A DNA stretch of 64,000 nucleotides, taken from Actinomycetes bacterium. Lineage in GTDB: Bacteria > Actinomycetota > Actinomycetes > Propionibacteriales > Propionibacteriaceae. The position numbers were made by a program, and so were the translations under genes. The stretch covers positions 1 to 64,000 of the forward strand of contig JAUHXZ010000008.1 in assembly GCA_030426725.1 (NCBI GenBank), read 5' to 3'. This document shows positions 28,314-39,016 of the stretch, in pieces. Position 1 is the first letter of the stretch, and the number at the start of each line of letters is the position of its first letter. The notes under the pieces were generated by a model. It saw only the letters and a list, made by a program, of their open reading frames with translations. It ran no database searches and had not been told where the DNA came from.

Positions 28314-29753
28314 GTGACGCTCAAGCTGTATGACACCGCGACCCGTACCGTGCGGGACTTCGTCCCCCTCGTCGACGACAAGGTGTCGATCTACCACTGC
28401 GGACTCACCGTCCAGGCGTCGCCCCACCTCGGCCACATCCGCAAGGAGGTGGTCTTCGACGTCCTGCGCCGCTGGCTCGACCACAAGGGCTTCGACGTCA
28501 CCGTCGTCGCCAACGTGACCGACATCGACGACAAGATCCTGGCGAAGTCCGCCGAGGCCGGCGTCGACTGGTTCACCCATGCGTACCGCTTCGAGCGCGA
28601 GCTGCACGACGCATACAGCGCGCTGGGCTGCCTGCCGCCCAGCTACGAGCCGCGCGCCACCGGGCACATCCCCGAGATGATCGAGTTGACGCAGGCCCTC
28701 ATCGAACGAGGGCACGCCTACGCGGCGCCCGACGGCTCCGGCGACGTCTACTTCGACGTCAAGTCCTGGCCGCGCTACGGAGAACTGAGCGGGCAGAAGG
28801 TCGACGAGATGGAGCCCGCCGCCGACGCGGACCCGCGCGGCAAGCGCGACCCCCGCGACTTCGCCCTGTGGAAGGGCCACAAGCCCGGCGAGCCCGACAC
28901 CGCGTCGTGGCCGTCGCCGTGGGGACGCGGGCGGCCCGGCTGGCACCTCGAATGCTCGGCCATGTCCGGCAAGTACCTCGGCGACACCTTCGACATCCAC
29001 GGCGGCGGCGTCGACCTGCGTTTCCCGCATCACGAGAACGAACTCGCGCAGTCCGCCGCCGCTGGGCGCGGGTTCGCCCGGTACTGGATGCACAACGCGT
29101 GGGTGACGATGGCCGGCGAGAAGATGAGCAAGTCGCTCGGCAACACCGCCCTGGTCTCCGAGGTCACCAGCACCTACGACCCGCGCGCCGTGCGCTTCTT
29201 CCTCCTCGCACCGCACTACCGGTCCACCATCGAGTTCTCCCCCGCCGACGACGACACCCGAGGCTCGCTCGCCGAGGCGGAGAAGGCCATCGAGCGCATC
29301 GACGGCTTCGTGCGACGGGCCGCCGAACAGCTCCCGGACGACCGGCCGGCCCCGGGCGACATCGAGGAGTACCGGGCCTTCGAACAGGCGATGGACGACG
29401 ACCTCGGGACCCCGGGGGCCGTGGCCGCGCTGTTCGACGCCATCCGGGCCGGCAACCAGGCCCTCGCCGACGGCGACACCGGGCGCGCGGGGCGGCTGGC
29501 GGCCGCCGTCGACGCGATGCTCGCCGTGTTCGGCCTGCACCCCGACGCCCCCGAGTGGGCGTCGGGTCAGGGCCGCAGCGACCTGACCCCCGTCGTCGAC
29601 GGCCTCGTGCACGCCATGCTCGAGCAGCGGGCCGCCGCGCGCGCCGCCAAGGACTGGGCGACCGCCGACGCCATCCGCGACACCCTGGCCGGCCTCGGCC
29701 TCACCATCACCGACACCCCCACCGGCCCCCGGTGGAGCCTGGAGAAGAGGTAA
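28314..29753 (+). CDS. cysS: Cysteinyl-tRNA synthetase
   Basis: A 479-residue class I synthetase. The HIGH-type motif is HLGH (38-41), the zinc site includes C29 and the Cys in WHLECSAMS, and the KMSKS loop is [10 protein letters not shown]. The C-terminal anticodon-binding domain ends in a short basic tail. It begins with GTG at 28314 and is followed after 3 bases by rlmB, the usual actinobacterial cysS-rlmB operon. Confidence 0.97.
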   Translation: MTLKLYDTATRTVRDFVPLVDDKVSIYHCGLTVQASPHLGHIRKEVVFDVLRRWLDHKGFDVTVVANVTDIDDKILAKSAEAGVDWFTHAYRFERELHDAYSALGCLPPSYEPRATGHIPEMIELTQALIERGHAYAAPDGSGDVYFDVKSWPRYGELSGQKVDEMEPAADADPRGKRDPRDFALWKGHKPGEPDTASWPSPWGRGRPGWHLECSAMSGKYLGDTFDIHGGGVDLRFPHHENELAQSAAAGRGFARYWMHNAWVTMAGEKMSKSLGNTALVSEVTSTYDPRAVRFFLLAPHYRSTIEFSPADDDTRGSLAEAEKAIERIDGFVRRAAEQLPDDRPAPGDIEEYRAFEQAMDDDLGTPGAVAALFDAIRAGNQALADGDTGRAGRLAAAVDAMLAVFGLHPDAPEWASGQGRSDLTPVVDGLVHAMLEQRAAARAAKDWATADAIRDTLAGLGLTITDTPTGPRWSLEKR

Positions 29754-29756
29754 CCC

Positions 29757-30713
29757 ATGGCAGGCAACTCCCAGCGCCGCGGCGCCACCCGCAAGGGCAA
29801 GAACAAGGCTGCCGGATCCGGCGGGCGCATCCGCCGCTCGCTCGAGGGCAAGGGCCCCACCCCCAAGGCGGAGGACCGCGTCTACCACAAGGCGTACAAG
29901 GCCAAGCAGGACGCGGCCAAGCGCCAGCAGTCCAAGCCGAAGCGGCCAGGCAAGGCCATGGCAGGCGCGGACTGGATCGTGGGGCGCAACCCCGTCCACG
30001 AGGCGCTCGTCGCCGGGCTGCCGGTCAAGCAGGCCTACGTGGCCGAGGGCGCGGAGCGCGACGACCGGCTGCGCGACATCCTCAAGTTCGCCGCCGAGCA
30101 CGGGCTGCCGATGCTCCAGGTCACCCGGGCCGAGCTGGACCGGGTCACCGGCGGGCTCGTCCACCAGGGCATCGCGGTGCAGCTGCCGGCCTACGGCTAC
30201 GCCGACCCGGAGGACGTGATGGCCGACGCCGCCGCGGCCGACGGCATCGTCATCGCCCTCGACGGGATCACCGACCCCCGCAACCTCGGCGCCATCGTCC
30301 GGTCCGCCGCCGCGTTCGGCGCCCAGGGCGTCATCATCCCGTCGCGCCGCTCCGCGTCGATGACGGCCGCGGCGTGGAAGACCTCGGCCGGTGCGGCCGC
30401 GCGGCTCCCCATCGCCATGGCGACCAACCTCAACCGTGCCCTGGAGCGGGCGTCCGCGATGGGCTTCACCGTCATCGGGCTCGCCGGCGAGGGCGAGGTG
30501 CCGATCTCCGGCGCACCCGGCCTCGACGGTCCGGTGGTCATCGTCGTCGGCTCGGAGGACGAGGGGCTGGCCAGGCTGGTGCGGGAACACTGCGACTCGC
30601 TGGTGTCCATCCCGATCGCCAGCGAGGTCGAGTCACTCAACGCCTCGGTGGCCGCCGCCGTGGCGCTGTACGAGGTGTCTCAGCAGCGCTCGGGGCTGCC
30701 CACCGCCGACTGA
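29757..30713 (+). CDS. rlmB: 23S rRNA (guanosine-2251-2'-O)-methyltransferase
   Basis: A 318-residue SPOUT (TrmH) family methyltransferase that modifies the ribosomal P-loop of 23S rRNA. It has a basic N-terminal extension of about 75 residues, an L30e-like substrate-binding domain, and the SPOUT core with [27 protein letters not shown] and [21 protein letters not shown] motifs forming the knotted SAM site. The basic extension is typical of actinobacterial homologues. It is translationally close to cysS. Confidence 0.94.
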   Translation: MAGNSQRRGATRKGKNKAAGSGGRIRRSLEGKGPTPKAEDRVYHKAYKAKQDAAKRQQSKPKRPGKAMAGADWIVGRNPVHEALVAGLPVKQAYVAEGAERDDRLRDILKFAAEHGLPMLQVTRAELDRVTGGLVHQGIAVQLPAYGYADPEDVMADAAAADGIVIALDGITDPRNLGAIVRSAAAFGAQGVIIPSRRSASMTAAAWKTSAGAAARLPIAMATNLNRALERASAMGFTVIGLAGEGEVPISGAPGLDGPVVIVVGSEDEGLARLVREHCDSLVSIPIASEVESLNASVAAAVALYEVSQQRSGLPTAD

Positions 30714-30718
30714 TCCCC

Positions 30719-30755
30719 GCCGTCCGGAGGCCCGGCCCTCGACCGGCCGGACGGC
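30719..30755 (+). terminator. Probable terminator hairpin of cysS-rlmB
   Basis: GCCGTCCGG (30719-30727) pairs with CCGGACGGC (30747-30755), enclosing more complementary GGCC/CCGG sequence. No T-run follows; it sits directly after rlmB and before glyA. Confidence 0.55.
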
Positions 30756-30801
30756 GCCGAAGGACTACATTGGGGGCCATACCAACACACCAAGGAGAAC
30801 T

Positions 30802-32238
30802 GTGAGCGATCTCGAGTCGATCTCGTCGGCCTACAAGACGCTGCTCGGCATGGTCGAGCAGGTGGAGCCCCGCATCGCGCAGGCGACGCGCCAGGAGCTC
30901 ACCGATCAGCGCGCGTCGCTGAAGCTCATCGCGTCGGAGAACTACGCCAGCCTCCCAGTGCTCGCCACGATGGGCACCTGGCTGAGCGACAAGTACGCCG
31001 AGGGCACCGTCGGGCACCGGTTCTATGCGGGCTGCCAGAACGTCGACACCGTCGAGGCCGTCGCCGCCGAGCACGCCCGCGAGCTGTTCGGGGCCGAGTA
31101 CGCCTACGCGCAACCCCACTCCGGCATCGACGCGAACCTCACCGCCTACTGGGCCATCCTCGCCAACCGGATCGAGACCCCCGCCCTGGCCGAGTTCGGC
31201 GCCAAGGGCGTCGCGGACCTCTCCGAGGCGGACTGGGAGACCCTGCGTCACCGCTTCGGCGACCAGCGGCTGCTCGGCATGTCGCTCGACGCGGGCGGCC
31301 ACCTCACGCACGGCTTCCGACCGAACGTGTCCGGCAAGATGTTCCACCAGCGCTCGTACGGGACGGACCCCGAGACGCAGCTCATCGACTACGACGCCAT
31401 CGCGGCGCAGGCGCGGGAGTTCAAGCCGCTCATCCTCGTGGCGGGCTACTCGGCATACCCGCGGCGCATCAACTTCGCGAAGATGCGCGAGATCGCCGAC
31501 GAGGTGGGTGCGGTGCTCATGGTCGACATGGCCCACTTCGCGGGCCTGGTGGCCGGCAAGGTCTTCACCGGCGACGAGGACCCTGTCCCCCATGCGCACG
31601 TAGTCACGACGACGACCCACAAGTCGCTGCGCGGCCCCCGCGGCGGCCTGGTACTCGCCACCGAGGAGTTCGCGCCGTCCGTGGACCGTGGCTGCCCGCT
31701 CGTGCTGGGCGGCCCCCTGTCGCACGTCATGGCCGCCAAGGCCGTCGCGCTGGCCGAGGCCCGCACCGCCGAGTTCCGCACCTACGCCCAGAACGTGGCC
31801 GACAACGCCAAGGCTCTCGCCGAGGGCCTGCTGCGCCGCGGGGTGACGCTGGTCACCGGCGGCACGGACAACCACCTCGTGCTCATGGATGTGCGCTCCT
31901 TCGGCATCACCGGGCGCCAGGCCGAGTCCGCGCTGCTGGAGTCCGGCATCGTCACCAACCGCAACGCCGTGCCCAACGATCCGAACGGCGCCTGGTACAC
32001 CACCGGCATCCGCCTCGGCACCCCCGCACTCACGTCGCGTGGCTTCACCGCCTCCGACATGGACGCCGTCGCCGACATGATCTCGGGGGTCCTCAAGGCC
32101 ACCACGCCGACGACCACCAGCGCGGGCGCGCCGAGCAAGGCGAAGTACGACCTCACCGACGATGCCCGGAGCCACTCCCTGGCCGAGGCGGACCGCCTGC
32201 TGGGGATGCACCCGCTGTACCCGGGCCTGGAGGTCTAG
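30802..32238 (+). CDS. glyA: Serine hydroxymethyltransferase, long form
   Basis: A 478-residue PLP enzyme interconverting serine and glycine while loading tetrahydrofolate with one-carbon units. Key segments are [37 protein letters not shown], and [14 protein letters not shown] with the PLP Lys. It is about 50 residues longer than E. coli GlyA because of an insert around residues 125-160 and a longer C-terminus, as in the long SHMT subgroup. The true start is GTG at 30802 behind AAGGAG; an upstream open stretch only overlaps rlmB. Monocistronic. Confidence 0.95.
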   Translation: MSDLESISSAYKTLLGMVEQVEPRIAQATRQELTDQRASLKLIASENYASLPVLATMGTWLSDKYAEGTVGHRFYAGCQNVDTVEAVAAEHARELFGAEYAYAQPHSGIDANLTAYWAILANRIETPALAEFGAKGVADLSEADWETLRHRFGDQRLLGMSLDAGGHLTHGFRPNVSGKMFHQRSYGTDPETQLIDYDAIAAQAREFKPLILVAGYSAYPRRINFAKMREIADEVGAVLMVDMAHFAGLVAGKVFTGDEDPVPHAHVVTTTTHKSLRGPRGGLVLATEEFAPSVDRGCPLVLGGPLSHVMAAKAVALAEARTAEFRTYAQNVADNAKALAEGLLRRGVTLVTGGTDNHLVLMDVRSFGITGRQAESALLESGIVTNRNAVPNDPNGAWYTTGIRLGTPALTSRGFTASDMDAVADMISGVLKATTPTTTSAGAPSKAKYDLTDDARSHSLAEADRLLGMHPLYPGLEV

Positions 32239-32258
32239 CCCCCGGCCCGCGGGGGCGG

Positions 32259-33947
32259 TCAGCGGGAGTACAGCGCGCCCTGCACGGTGTGGATGAACTG
32301 CGTCAGCGACGCCGGCAGGTCCTGCAGGTGCCAGGTGCGGGGCGCGTGGTACCAGTCCAGGGTCGTGGGGTCCGGGGCCGCGACGTCCTCGTCCGCCGCC
32401 ACCAGCGCCGCGAGCCAACGTTGCTTGCCGCCCAACACCACTGCGTAGGGCAGCAGCGCCGAGATCTGCTCCAGTTCCCGCCCCCGGGGGGTCTCGTCGG
32501 TCGGATGCGTGGCGAGCAGCGCCGCCAGCGCGTCGAGCCCGGCGAGCAGCCTCGCCCCGGACGCAGTGCGTCGCGGCATGTAGCCCGAGACGATGAGCAG
32601 GGCCCCGGCAAGGCCCAGCAGTGCGAGCGCCACCAGCCCCTGCCCTGTGAACGCGATGAGCAGCACCCCCGCCACGGCCGCCGCGACGACCGCCAGGTAG
32701 CCGCGGGTGCGCCACGACGAGCGGGTCGAGTCGGGGCGACGTTGGAACCAGCCCCGCGCGACCACGTCGTCGTAGAGCGCGTCCTGGATCGGCCCCAACC
32801 GGCCGGCGAGCCGCTGCGGTAGCCGCGACACCAGCACGGCCTGGGTGCCCAGCGCCGCCAGCAGCTCGGATTCGAACGGTGCGAGGCGGTCCGCCCCGTC
32901 CCTGTGTTCCAGGGCCCAGTCGAGGATCCCATGGCCCTCGCGCGGCAGTTCGGTGATGCGCAGATGCCCCCGTACCGCGAGATCCAGCAGAGTCGCGGTG
33001 ATGTCGATGGGATCGACACGCTCGTCGGCGACCGTGCCGACGTGTCCCGGCCGGACGTCGTCGGCGACCCTGAACTCGCTCTCCCCCGCGCCGACCGGCA
33101 CGAACGAGGCGATCGGCGTCGCCTCGTGGACGGAGGCGTCGCGGCCCCCGCCGCGGTAGAGCAGCAGGAGCGCCGCGCCCCCTGCGACGACGAGCAGCAG
33201 GGTGGCGGTGACCGTCGGCCAGGACACGGTGAAGGCCCGGTCGAGGCTCCACAGCTCTCCGACGTCGGCGGTGGCGGCGACGGTCCCGGCCGGGTAGCCG
33301 ACGCCGATCAGCACCTCGTCGCCCGGGTCAAGTGGCCCATCATGAAATACGGGCTCCGGCTGATCGAAGGTCCCGCCCTCGACGATCGCGCAGTCGCCCA
33401 GCGCGCCGGGCGGCCCGGCGGTGCAGTCCATCAGTTGGGGTGTCGCGGGGCCGGACACCAGCGCCTCGAACTCCGTCACCCCCAGCGGCAGGCCCTGGAG
33501 CAGCGGCCACTCGGCGTATGCGATGTCCCCGTCTGCCCCCTGGGCCAGGCGCGTGGCCCCGGTCACCTCGTAGGACAGCCGTAGAGGGCCGGTGCCGTCG
33601 GGCGCCGCGGTGACCTCGATTCCCGACGCCCGGGTCGTGGTCGTGAGGTCGGCGGCTTCACCGGCCAAGGTGGCGCTGAATTCGTCGATCCCGTAGCGGT
33701 GGTAGGACGCCCCGGAGGGACGGCTCCGCAGCCGGAACGTCTGGGTGAACTCGTCGACCGGCTCACTGAGGGTGACGGTCTGGGACACCTGGAGGACGCC
33801 CTCGGGCGTGACGGTCGCCTCGACCCGCACCTGGGCCGTCGCCCCGCCCTCCGCCCGGGCCGGCGTGGCGCCGAGAAGGCCCAGCACGACCGCCGCGAGA
33901 AGAGTCAGCGCCCGCACCGGCCACGGCATCCCCGCTGCCCGCCTCAT
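32259..33947 (-). CDS. DUF2207 membrane protein
   Basis: A 562-residue envelope protein. A signal peptide (about 1-32) is followed by an extracellular beta-rich DUF2207 domain (about 40-235), a transmembrane helix (about 243-264), a cytoplasmic part with a winged-helix-like stretch ([20 protein letters not shown]), a hydrophobic hairpin (about 415-455) and a cytoplasmic tail. This arrangement is standard for the family, whose function is unknown. The ATG overlaps the ispF stop codon (ATGA), so it is coupled to the isoprenoid genes. Confidence 0.85.
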   Translation of the reverse strand: MRRAAGMPWPVRALTLLAAVVLGLLGATPARAEGGATAQVRVEATVTPEGVLQVSQTVTLSEPVDEFTQTFRLRSRPSGASYHRYGIDEFSATLAGEAADLTTTTRASGIEVTAAPDGTGPLRLSYEVTGATRLAQGADGDIAYAEWPLLQGLPLGVTEFEALVSGPATPQLMDCTAGPPGALGDCAIVEGGTFDQPEPVFHDGPLDPGDEVLIGVGYPAGTVAATADVGELWSLDRAFTVSWPTVTATLLLVVAGGAALLLLYRGGGRDASVHEATPIASFVPVGAGESEFRVADDVRPGHVGTVADERVDPIDITATLLDLAVRGHLRITELPREGHGILDWALEHRDGADRLAPFESELLAALGTQAVLVSRLPQRLAGRLGPIQDALYDDVVARGWFQRRPDSTRSSWRTRGYLAVVAAAVAGVLLIAFTGQGLVALALLGLAGALLIVSGYMPRRTASGARLLAGLDALAALLATHPTDETPRGRELEQISALLPYAVVLGGKQRWLAALVAADEDVAAPDPTTLDWYHAPRTWHLQDLPASLTQFIHTVQGALYSR

Positions 33948-34417
33948 GCTCCTGCTGCGACGACGAGCGCCACCGCGGTGGCGGCGACACCCTCTCCGCG
34001 GCCCGTCAGCCCGAGCCCGTCGGTGGTGGTCGCGCCGAGGGACACAGGTGCGCCCAACGCGTCGGTGAGGATGCGTTCGCCCTCGGGGCGGCGGGCGGCC
34101 AGCCGGGGCCGGTTGCCGATCACCTGCACGGAGACGTTGGCCACCCGGAATCCCGCCTCGCGGACCCGGCGGGCCGTCTCGCGCAGGAACGCGACCCCCG
34201 AGGCGCCGGCCCACTGCGGATCCGAGGTGCCGAAGTTGCTGCCCAGGTCGCCCAGGCCGGCCGCGCTGAGCAGCGCGTCGCAGGCCGCGTGCGCGGCGAC
34301 GTCTCCGTCGGAGTGCCCGGCGAGGCCCGCGGGTTCGTCCGGGAAGTGCATGCCGGCCACCCACATCGGCACGCCGGGCTCGAGCCGGTGGACGTCGGTG
34401 CCCATCCCGACGCGCAT
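33944..34417 (-). CDS. ispF: 2-C-methyl-D-erythritol 2,4-cyclodiphosphate synthase
   Basis: A 157-residue trimeric enzyme of the MEP isoprenoid pathway. Metal ligands D8 and H10 are in [28 protein letters not shown] and the late [13 protein letters not shown] are the family signatures. It starts at 34417, one base overlapping the ispD stop (TGATG), so it is translated in step with IspD, whose product is two steps upstream. Confidence 0.95.
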   Translation of the reverse strand: MRVGMGTDVHRLEPGVPMWVAGMHFPDEPAGLAGHSDGDVAAHAACDALLSAAGLGDLGSNFGTSDPQWAGASGVAFLRETARRVREAGFRVANVSVQVIGNRPRLAARRPEGERILTDALGAPVSLGATTTDGLGLTGRGEGVAATAVALVVAAGA

Positions 34418-35115
34418 CACAGCACCCGCTCCGAGTTCAGCAGGGCCTCGGCGACGACGAGATCGATGGGTTCGGTGATCTTCAGCGAACGCCGGTCGCC
34501 GTTGACGAAGCCGACGGTCAGCCCGGCGTGCTCGCACACGGTGGCGTCGTCGGTGACCGCAACCCCTTCGGCCTCGACGAGCGTGTGGGCGGCCCGCAAC
34601 TGCCCGAGCAGGGCGCCCTGGGGGGTCTGGATGCCCCGGAGCCGGGCCCGGTCGACGACGCGCGACCCGCCGTCGACGACCTCGCGGACCGAGTCGATGA
34701 CGGGGAGAACGGGGATGACGGCGCCGCCCAGGCATGCGACGGCCTCGGCGACCTCGGCCACGACGCGCGGCGGGACGAGAGCGCGGGCCGCGTCATGGAC
34801 GAGCACCACCGCATCGTCGGGCGCCAGCAGGGCGTCGAGCCCGCGCCGCACGGAATCCGACCGGTCCGCCCCTCCGGCGACCAGCCGGACCGGGACCTCG
34901 ACGCCGGTGAACTCGGTTGCGAACCTCTCCTCGAGGCCGGCGGGGACGGTCACCGCGACTTCGGTGACGCCGCCGGCCACCAGCGCGTCGACGGAGCGGC
35001 GCACGAGGCTCACTCCCCCCAGTTCGACGAGGGCCTTGGGGACGGGGGCTCCCAGCCGGGAACCAGAACCGGCCGCCACCACGACGGCGACGACCGGTTT
35101 CGGTTGTTCATTCAC
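34417..35115 (-). CDS. ispD: 2-C-methyl-D-erythritol 4-phosphate cytidylyltransferase
   Basis: A 232-residue nucleotidyltransferase making CDP-ME in the MEP pathway. The N-terminal [11 protein letters not shown] loop binds CTP, followed by [22 protein letters not shown] and the C-terminal KITEPIDL segment. It starts with GTG at 35115, ten bases after the carD stop, forming carD-ispD-ispF, an arrangement also found in mycobacteria. Confidence 0.95.
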   Translation of the reverse strand: MNEQPKPVVAVVVAAGSGSRLGAPVPKALVELGGVSLVRRSVDALVAGGVTEVAVTVPAGLEERFATEFTGVEVPVRLVAGGADRSDSVRRGLDALLAPDDAVVLVHDAARALVPPRVVAEVAEAVACLGGAVIPVLPVIDSVREVVDGGSRVVDRARLRGIQTPQGALLGQLRAAHTLVEAEGVAVTDDATVCEHAGLTVGFVNGDRRSLKITEPIDLVVAEALLNSERVL

Positions 35116-35125
35116 AGGCTTGAGT

Positions 35126-35611
35126 CTACGACGCGAGCACCTCGTCGAGCATGACCTCAGCCTTCTCCTCGTCGATGCGCTCGGCGAGGGCGAGTTCGGC
35201 GACGAGGATGGCGCGGGCCTTCGCCAGCATCCGCTTCTCGCCCGCTGACAGTCCCTTGTCGCGGTCACGGCGCCACAGGTCGCGGACGACCTCGGACACC
35301 TTGATGACGTTGCCGGAGTGCAGCTTCTCCATGTTGGCCTTGAAGCGCCGCGACCAGTTGGCGGGCTCCTCGGTGTGCTCGGCCTTCAGGACTGCGAAGA
35401 CGCGCTCCAGTCCGTCGGCATCGACGACGTCGCGCACGCCGACGAGGTCGAGGTTGCTTGCCGGTACGCTGATCCTCAGGTCGTTCTGCCCGATGACGCG
35501 TAGAACGAGGTACAACCGGTCCTCGCCCTTGATGGTCTTGTTCTCGATGTCTTCGATGACTGCGGTCCCATGATTGGGATACACAACCGTCTCACCGATC
35601 GAAAAAGTCAT
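35126..35611 (-). CDS. carD: CarD/CdnL family RNA-polymerase-binding regulator
   Basis: A 161-residue transcription regulator that binds the RNA polymerase beta subunit and stabilises open complexes. The N-terminal RNAP-interacting domain ([21 protein letters not shown], about 2-22) and a helical DNA-binding C-terminal domain ([16 protein letters not shown] onward) are clear. The ATG at 35611 follows a purine-rich GGAAGGGG stretch. It is the first gene of the carD-ispD-ispF-DUF2207 unit. Confidence 0.96.
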   Translation of the reverse strand: MTFSIGETVVYPNHGTAVIEDIENKTIKGEDRLYLVLRVIGQNDLRISVPASNLDLVGVRDVVDADGLERVFAVLKAEHTEEPANWSRRFKANMEKLHSGNVIKVSEVVRDLWRRDRDKGLSAGEKRMLAKARAILVAELALAERIDEEKAEVMLDEVLAS

Positions 35612-35781
35612 GCTCTTTTGAACCCCTTCCCGCATACAAGGATAGCAGGAAGCCGTCACCCGACCCTGAGAGCGCTGTTAAGTCACCCCCGACAAGCGCC
35701 GGAACGGGCGTCGTGGTAAACGCGGCGCCGAACTGGTTAGGATGTGCGCAGAGCCCACAGCCCGCCACAGCCGGAGGACCC

Positions 35782-36273
35782 ATGAGCAAGCCCCTGCGCC
35801 GCACCGCGGCCGTCGTCGCGAGCGTCGCGTTCGCCGCAGCCCTGAGCGGCTGCACCGCGGGCCAGTGGGAGCCCACGGCACCGCCGGCGGCCGGGGTTCA
35901 GACCGAAGAGGGCGGAATCAAGCTGCGCAACTTCGTCGTTGTCAGCGACGGCGAAGGCACCGGCATGGTGCTTGGCGCCATCGCCTCGCGCGACGAACCC
36001 GCGGAGATCGCCGGTATGGGCTACTCGGCACAGCAGGAGGACGGCTCGTTCGGCGAGATGACGGCGATCCCCTTCACCGCCAGCATCGCCGAGGGCAAGA
36101 CCATCGTCCTAGACGGCGCCGAGACCACGTTCACCGCGTCGGATCTACTGCTCGGCCGGCTCGTCGAGATCGCCGTCGTCCTCGAAGACGGACAACGGAT
36201 CTCCCTGCTCGTGCCGATCATGTCGTCCGAGCACCCGGACTTCGCCGATGCCTGGGAGCAGGCGGGGGCCTGA
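35782..36273 (+). CDS. Lipoprotein of unknown function
   Basis: A 163-residue lipoprotein. The signal peptide has a basic start (SKPLRR), a hydrophobic core and lipobox LSGC with Cys24 as the lipidated residue. The mature part is an about 120-residue beta-rich domain with even spacing of hydrophobic strands, resembling copper-chaperone PCuAC-type folds, but I see no Met/His copper motif. The start follows GGAGGA at 35772-35777. Its stop lies one base before that of the convergent regX3 gene. Confidence 0.8.
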   Translation: MSKPLRRTAAVVASVAFAAALSGCTAGQWEPTAPPAAGVQTEEGGIKLRNFVVVSDGEGTGMVLGAIASRDEPAEIAGMGYSAQQEDGSFGEMTAIPFTASIAEGKTIVLDGAETTFTASDLLLGRLVEIAVVLEDGQRISLLVPIMSSEHPDFADAWEQAGA

Positions 36274-36274
36274 G

Positions 36275-36952
36275 TCAGCCCTCGAACTTGTAGCCCAGGC
36301 CGCGCACGGTGACGAGCCGCTTGGGATCCGACGGGTCGCGCTCGATCTTCGAGCGCAGCCGCTTGATGTGCACGTCGAGGGTCTTCGTGTCGCCCACGTA
36401 GTCGCTGCCCCAGATCCGGTCGATCAGCTGGCCGCGGGTCATGACGCGCCCGGCGTTCCTCAGGAGCAGTTCGAGCAGTTCGAACTCGCGCAGCGCGAAG
36501 CGCACCTCCTCGCCGTCGACGCTCACCTGGTGACGCTCGACATCGATGCGGACGCCCTCGACCTCCACGACCTCCGGGAGCAGGACCTGGTCCTGGCCCC
36601 GGCGCAGCACCGCCCGGATCCGCGCGACCAGTTCGCGATGGCTGAACGGCTTGGTGACGTAGTCGTCGGCGCCGATCTCCAGGCCTACGACCTTGTCGAC
36701 CTCCGAGTCCCGTGCCGTGACCATCACGATGGCCACGTTGCTGCGGGCCCGTAGCTGGCGGCACACCTCGACGCCCGGGATGCCGGGCATCATGAGGTCG
36801 AGCAGGACGAGATCGGCACCGTTGCGGTCGAACTCCGCCAGTCCCTCGGCGCCGTCGGCGGCGGTGACGACGTAGAAGCCCTCCTTGGAGAGCATGAAGC
36901 TGGTCGCGTCGCGGTACGAGTCCTCGTCCTCGATGATCAGGATGCGGGTCAC
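36275..36952 (-). CDS. regX3: Response regulator RegX3 (OmpR family)
   Basis: A 225-residue DNA-binding response regulator. The receiver domain has the acidic pair E8/D9, phospho-acceptor D52, switch T79 and K101; a winged helix-turn-helix follows (about 130-225, with REFELLELLLRNAGRVMTRGQLIDRIWG). The identity rests on pairing with senX3 and on gpmA and phoU beside it, the mycobacterial phosphate-response layout. It controls phosphate-starvation genes. It starts with GTG directly after the senX3 stop codon. Confidence 0.94.
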   Translation of the reverse strand: MTRILIIEDEDSYRDATSFMLSKEGFYVVTAADGAEGLAEFDRNGADLVLLDLMMPGIPGVEVCRQLRARSNVAIVMVTARDSEVDKVVGLEIGADDYVTKPFSHRELVARIRAVLRRGQDQVLLPEVVEVEGVRIDVERHQVSVDGEEVRFALREFELLELLLRNAGRVMTRGQLIDRIWGSDYVGDTKTLDVHIKRLRSKIERDPSDPKRLVTVRGLGYKFEG

Positions 36953-38134
36953 CTAGTCATTCTCCTCGATGTCGATATCCGATGCCGCGTGCGTGCCGAG
37001 ATAGGCCGGCAACTGCAGCGTGAAGGTGGAGCCCTGGCCGGGCCGCGACCAGACGCGCACCGACCCGCCGTGGGCCAGCGCGATGTGGCGGACGATCGAC
37101 AGGCCCAGCCCCGTGCCGCCGCTTCGGCGGGACCGACCGTAGTCGACGCGGTAGAAGCGCTCGAAGATCCGCTCCTGGTCCTCCGGCTGGATGCCGATGC
37201 CATTGTCGGAGACCTTGATCTCCACGAACTGGTCGCCGTCGGCGCCCGTCGCCACGACGCTCAGGGTCACCCGGGCGCGCTCGTCGGAGTAGTTGATCGC
37301 GTTCTGCACCAGATTGGTCACGGCGTCGGCCAACTGCCAGCGGTCCCCCATCACGCGCGCCTCGGTGGTCCGGGCCAGGATGAGACTGACCCCGCGCTGG
37401 CGGGCGCGCTCCTGGGACCGGGAGATCGCCTCCCGGACCACCTCGGTGATGTCGAGCACCTCGCGGGTCAGCAGGGGATCCTCGGACTGGAGCCTCGACA
37501 GTTCGATGATCTGGTTGACGAGTTCGGCCAGCCGGGTGGTCTCCAGTTGCATCTTGTCGACGAAACGCGCTACCGCCGCCGGATCGTCCTTCGCAGCGCC
37601 GATGGCTTCGGCCAGCACCGACACGGCACCGATGGGCGTCTTGAGTTCGTGCGAAATGTTGGCCACGAAGTCACGACGGACGGCCTCCACGCGTTTCCGG
37701 GTGGATTCGTCGTCCGCGATGACCAGGACGTTGTCGTCGAGCATCGGGGCGATACTCGTGGCGAGTTCGAGCCGCTCGTCCCCCGGGCGCATCTCCCGCA
37801 TCACCGGCCCCTTGTAGGGCTGCTGGAGGACGCGCACCTCCCGAACCTTGTGCAGCAGGTTGGCGAATCCGACGCGGTTGCCGCGGGCCAGGCCCAGCGC
37901 CTCGCCCTGCTGGTTGACGACGAGGATCTCGTCGTGCGGACCGACCAGCAAAGCGCCGGACTGGAGGACGTGCAGGGCGTCGCTCAGCTCGCGGGATGCC
38001 TTGTCGGCGGTCCGTTGCGCCTCGCGGCGCCGCCAGTCGTCGCGGCCGCGGACGAGGACGTAGGCGAAGATGCAGCACAGGAGGGCGACGCCGGCTCCGA
38101 CGAGTCCGGCGATGGCTGGTTCCATGCCCGACAT
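36953..38134 (-). CDS. senX3: Sensor histidine kinase SenX3
   Basis: A 393-residue membrane sensor kinase, partner of RegX3. An N-terminal hydrophobic segment (LVGAGVALLCCIFAYVLV) anchors it, followed by a PAS-like domain (about 50-150), an HisKA domain with the phospho-His in NISHELKTPIGA, and an HATPase domain with N, G1 (VSDNGIGI) and G2 (GGTGLGLSIVRHI) boxes. Three ATG codons lie close together (38137, 38134, 38125) with no decisive ribosome-binding site, so the start is approximate. In mycobacteria PhoU and the Pst system hold SenX3 in check. Confidence 0.93.
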   Translation of the reverse strand: MSGMEPAIAGLVGAGVALLCCIFAYVLVRGRDDWRRREAQRTADKASRELSDALHVLQSGALLVGPHDEILVVNQQGEALGLARGNRVGFANLLHKVREVRVLQQPYKGPVMREMRPGDERLELATSIAPMLDDNVLVIADDESTRKRVEAVRRDFVANISHELKTPIGAVSVLAEAIGAAKDDPAAVARFVDKMQLETTRLAELVNQIIELSRLQSEDPLLTREVLDITEVVREAISRSQERARQRGVSLILARTTEARVMGDRWQLADAVTNLVQNAINYSDERARVTLSVVATGADGDQFVEIKVSDNGIGIQPEDQERIFERFYRVDYGRSRRSGGTGLGLSIVRHIALAHGGSVRVWSRPGQGSTFTLQLPAYLGTHAASDIDIEEND

Positions 38135-38196
38135 CATATGGGTAGCCCGCCGGGGCCGCCCACGCCGCAGGCCCACCGCCGACCCCCACCCCGAGA

Positions 38197-38225
38197 CTTC
38201 ACCACCCGTTAACCATTGATTCACC
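38197..38225. promoter_or_regulatory. PHO-box-like array of three 11-base direct repeats
   Basis: CTTCACC (38197-38203), GTTAACC (38208-38214) and ATTCACC (38219-38225) are spaced exactly 11 bases apart, matching the GTTCACC direct-repeat units recognised by actinobacterial PhoP/RegX3-type regulators. The last unit can serve as a -35 box (TTCACC) with a 17-base spacer to TAGGGT (38243-38248), oriented toward phoU. It lies between divergent senX3 and phoU. Confidence 0.65.
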
Positions 38226-38320
38226 TGGTCGCCACGCCCCGCTAGGGTGCGCCGTTATCGTTTCTCGGGTCATGCCGCTGGCTAGACTTATGCCTCGCCC
38301 CCGCACCTAGGAGTTCGCAC

Positions 38321-38986
38321 ATGCGTACCAGCTACCACGAGGAACTCGACTCGATCCTCGACCGCCTCGTCACCATGGCCGAGCTGGTCGAAGTGGCCAT
38401 CAAGGAGGGCTCCGCGTCCCTCCTCGACGCGGACCTCACCCGCGCGGAGACCGTCATCACCAACGACGGCGAGCTGGACGCGATGCACGAGGAGATGGAG
38501 TACAAGTGCCTCTCCCTCCTGGCGCTGCAGGCCCCCGTGGCCGGTGAGCTGCGGATCATCGTGTCCGCGATCCGCGTGGTGTTCGAGCTGGCACGCATGG
38601 GCGACCTCGCGGTGCACGTCGCGAAGATCGCGCGGTTGCGCTACCCCGGCTCGGCCGTCCCGGCCTCCTTCGAGGACAGCTTCCGCGAGATGTCGGAGAT
38701 CTCGATCGAGATCGTCGGCAGGGCGCGCGCCGCGCTGCAGAACCGCGACGCCGAGGAGGCCCTCCGGCTCGCGGAGATCGACGAGCGGATGGATGTGCTG
38801 CGGCATGCGCAGTTCACGCAGCTGCTCGCTCCCGGCGCGGAGTACAGCACCGAGCAGGCCATCGACGTGGCGCTGCTCGGCCGCTACTTCGAGCGCTTCG
38901 CCGACCATGCCGTCGCCGTCGCGCGCCGCGTGATCTACATCATGACCGGAGAAGTGCCCGAGGGAGAGGACTGGCCCAACGCCTGA
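38321..38986 (+). CDS. phoU: Phosphate signalling protein PhoU
   Basis: A 221-residue all-helical protein made of two PhoU three-helix bundles, beginning MRTSYHEELDSILDRLVTM. It carries the metal-cluster-type acidic residues on the helices (for example EMSEISIEIV and RYFERFADHAVAVARRV). It represses SenX3/RegX3-type signalling when phosphate is ample. The ATG follows AGGAG. Divergent from senX3 across a PHO-box-like array. Confidence 0.95.
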   Translation: MRTSYHEELDSILDRLVTMAELVEVAIKEGSASLLDADLTRAETVITNDGELDAMHEEMEYKCLSLLALQAPVAGELRIIVSAIRVVFELARMGDLAVHVAKIARLRYPGSAVPASFEDSFREMSEISIEIVGRARAALQNRDAEEALRLAEIDERMDVLRHAQFTQLLAPGAEYSTEQAIDVALLGRYFERFADHAVAVARRVIYIMTGEVPEGEDWPNA

Positions 38987-39016
38987 TCCGGATCCGTCGC
39001 CTGTAGGGTTGCTCTC

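Noticed and set aside
28269-30590. A 773-codon open frame opposite cysS and rlmB
   Set aside because: Antisense artefact of high-GC coding, no homology features, and it spans two well-supported genes.
32259-34364. The DUF2207 gene as a 701-residue fusion reaching into ispF
   Set aside because: The extra N-terminal part is ispF read out of frame; the signal peptide begins at 33947.
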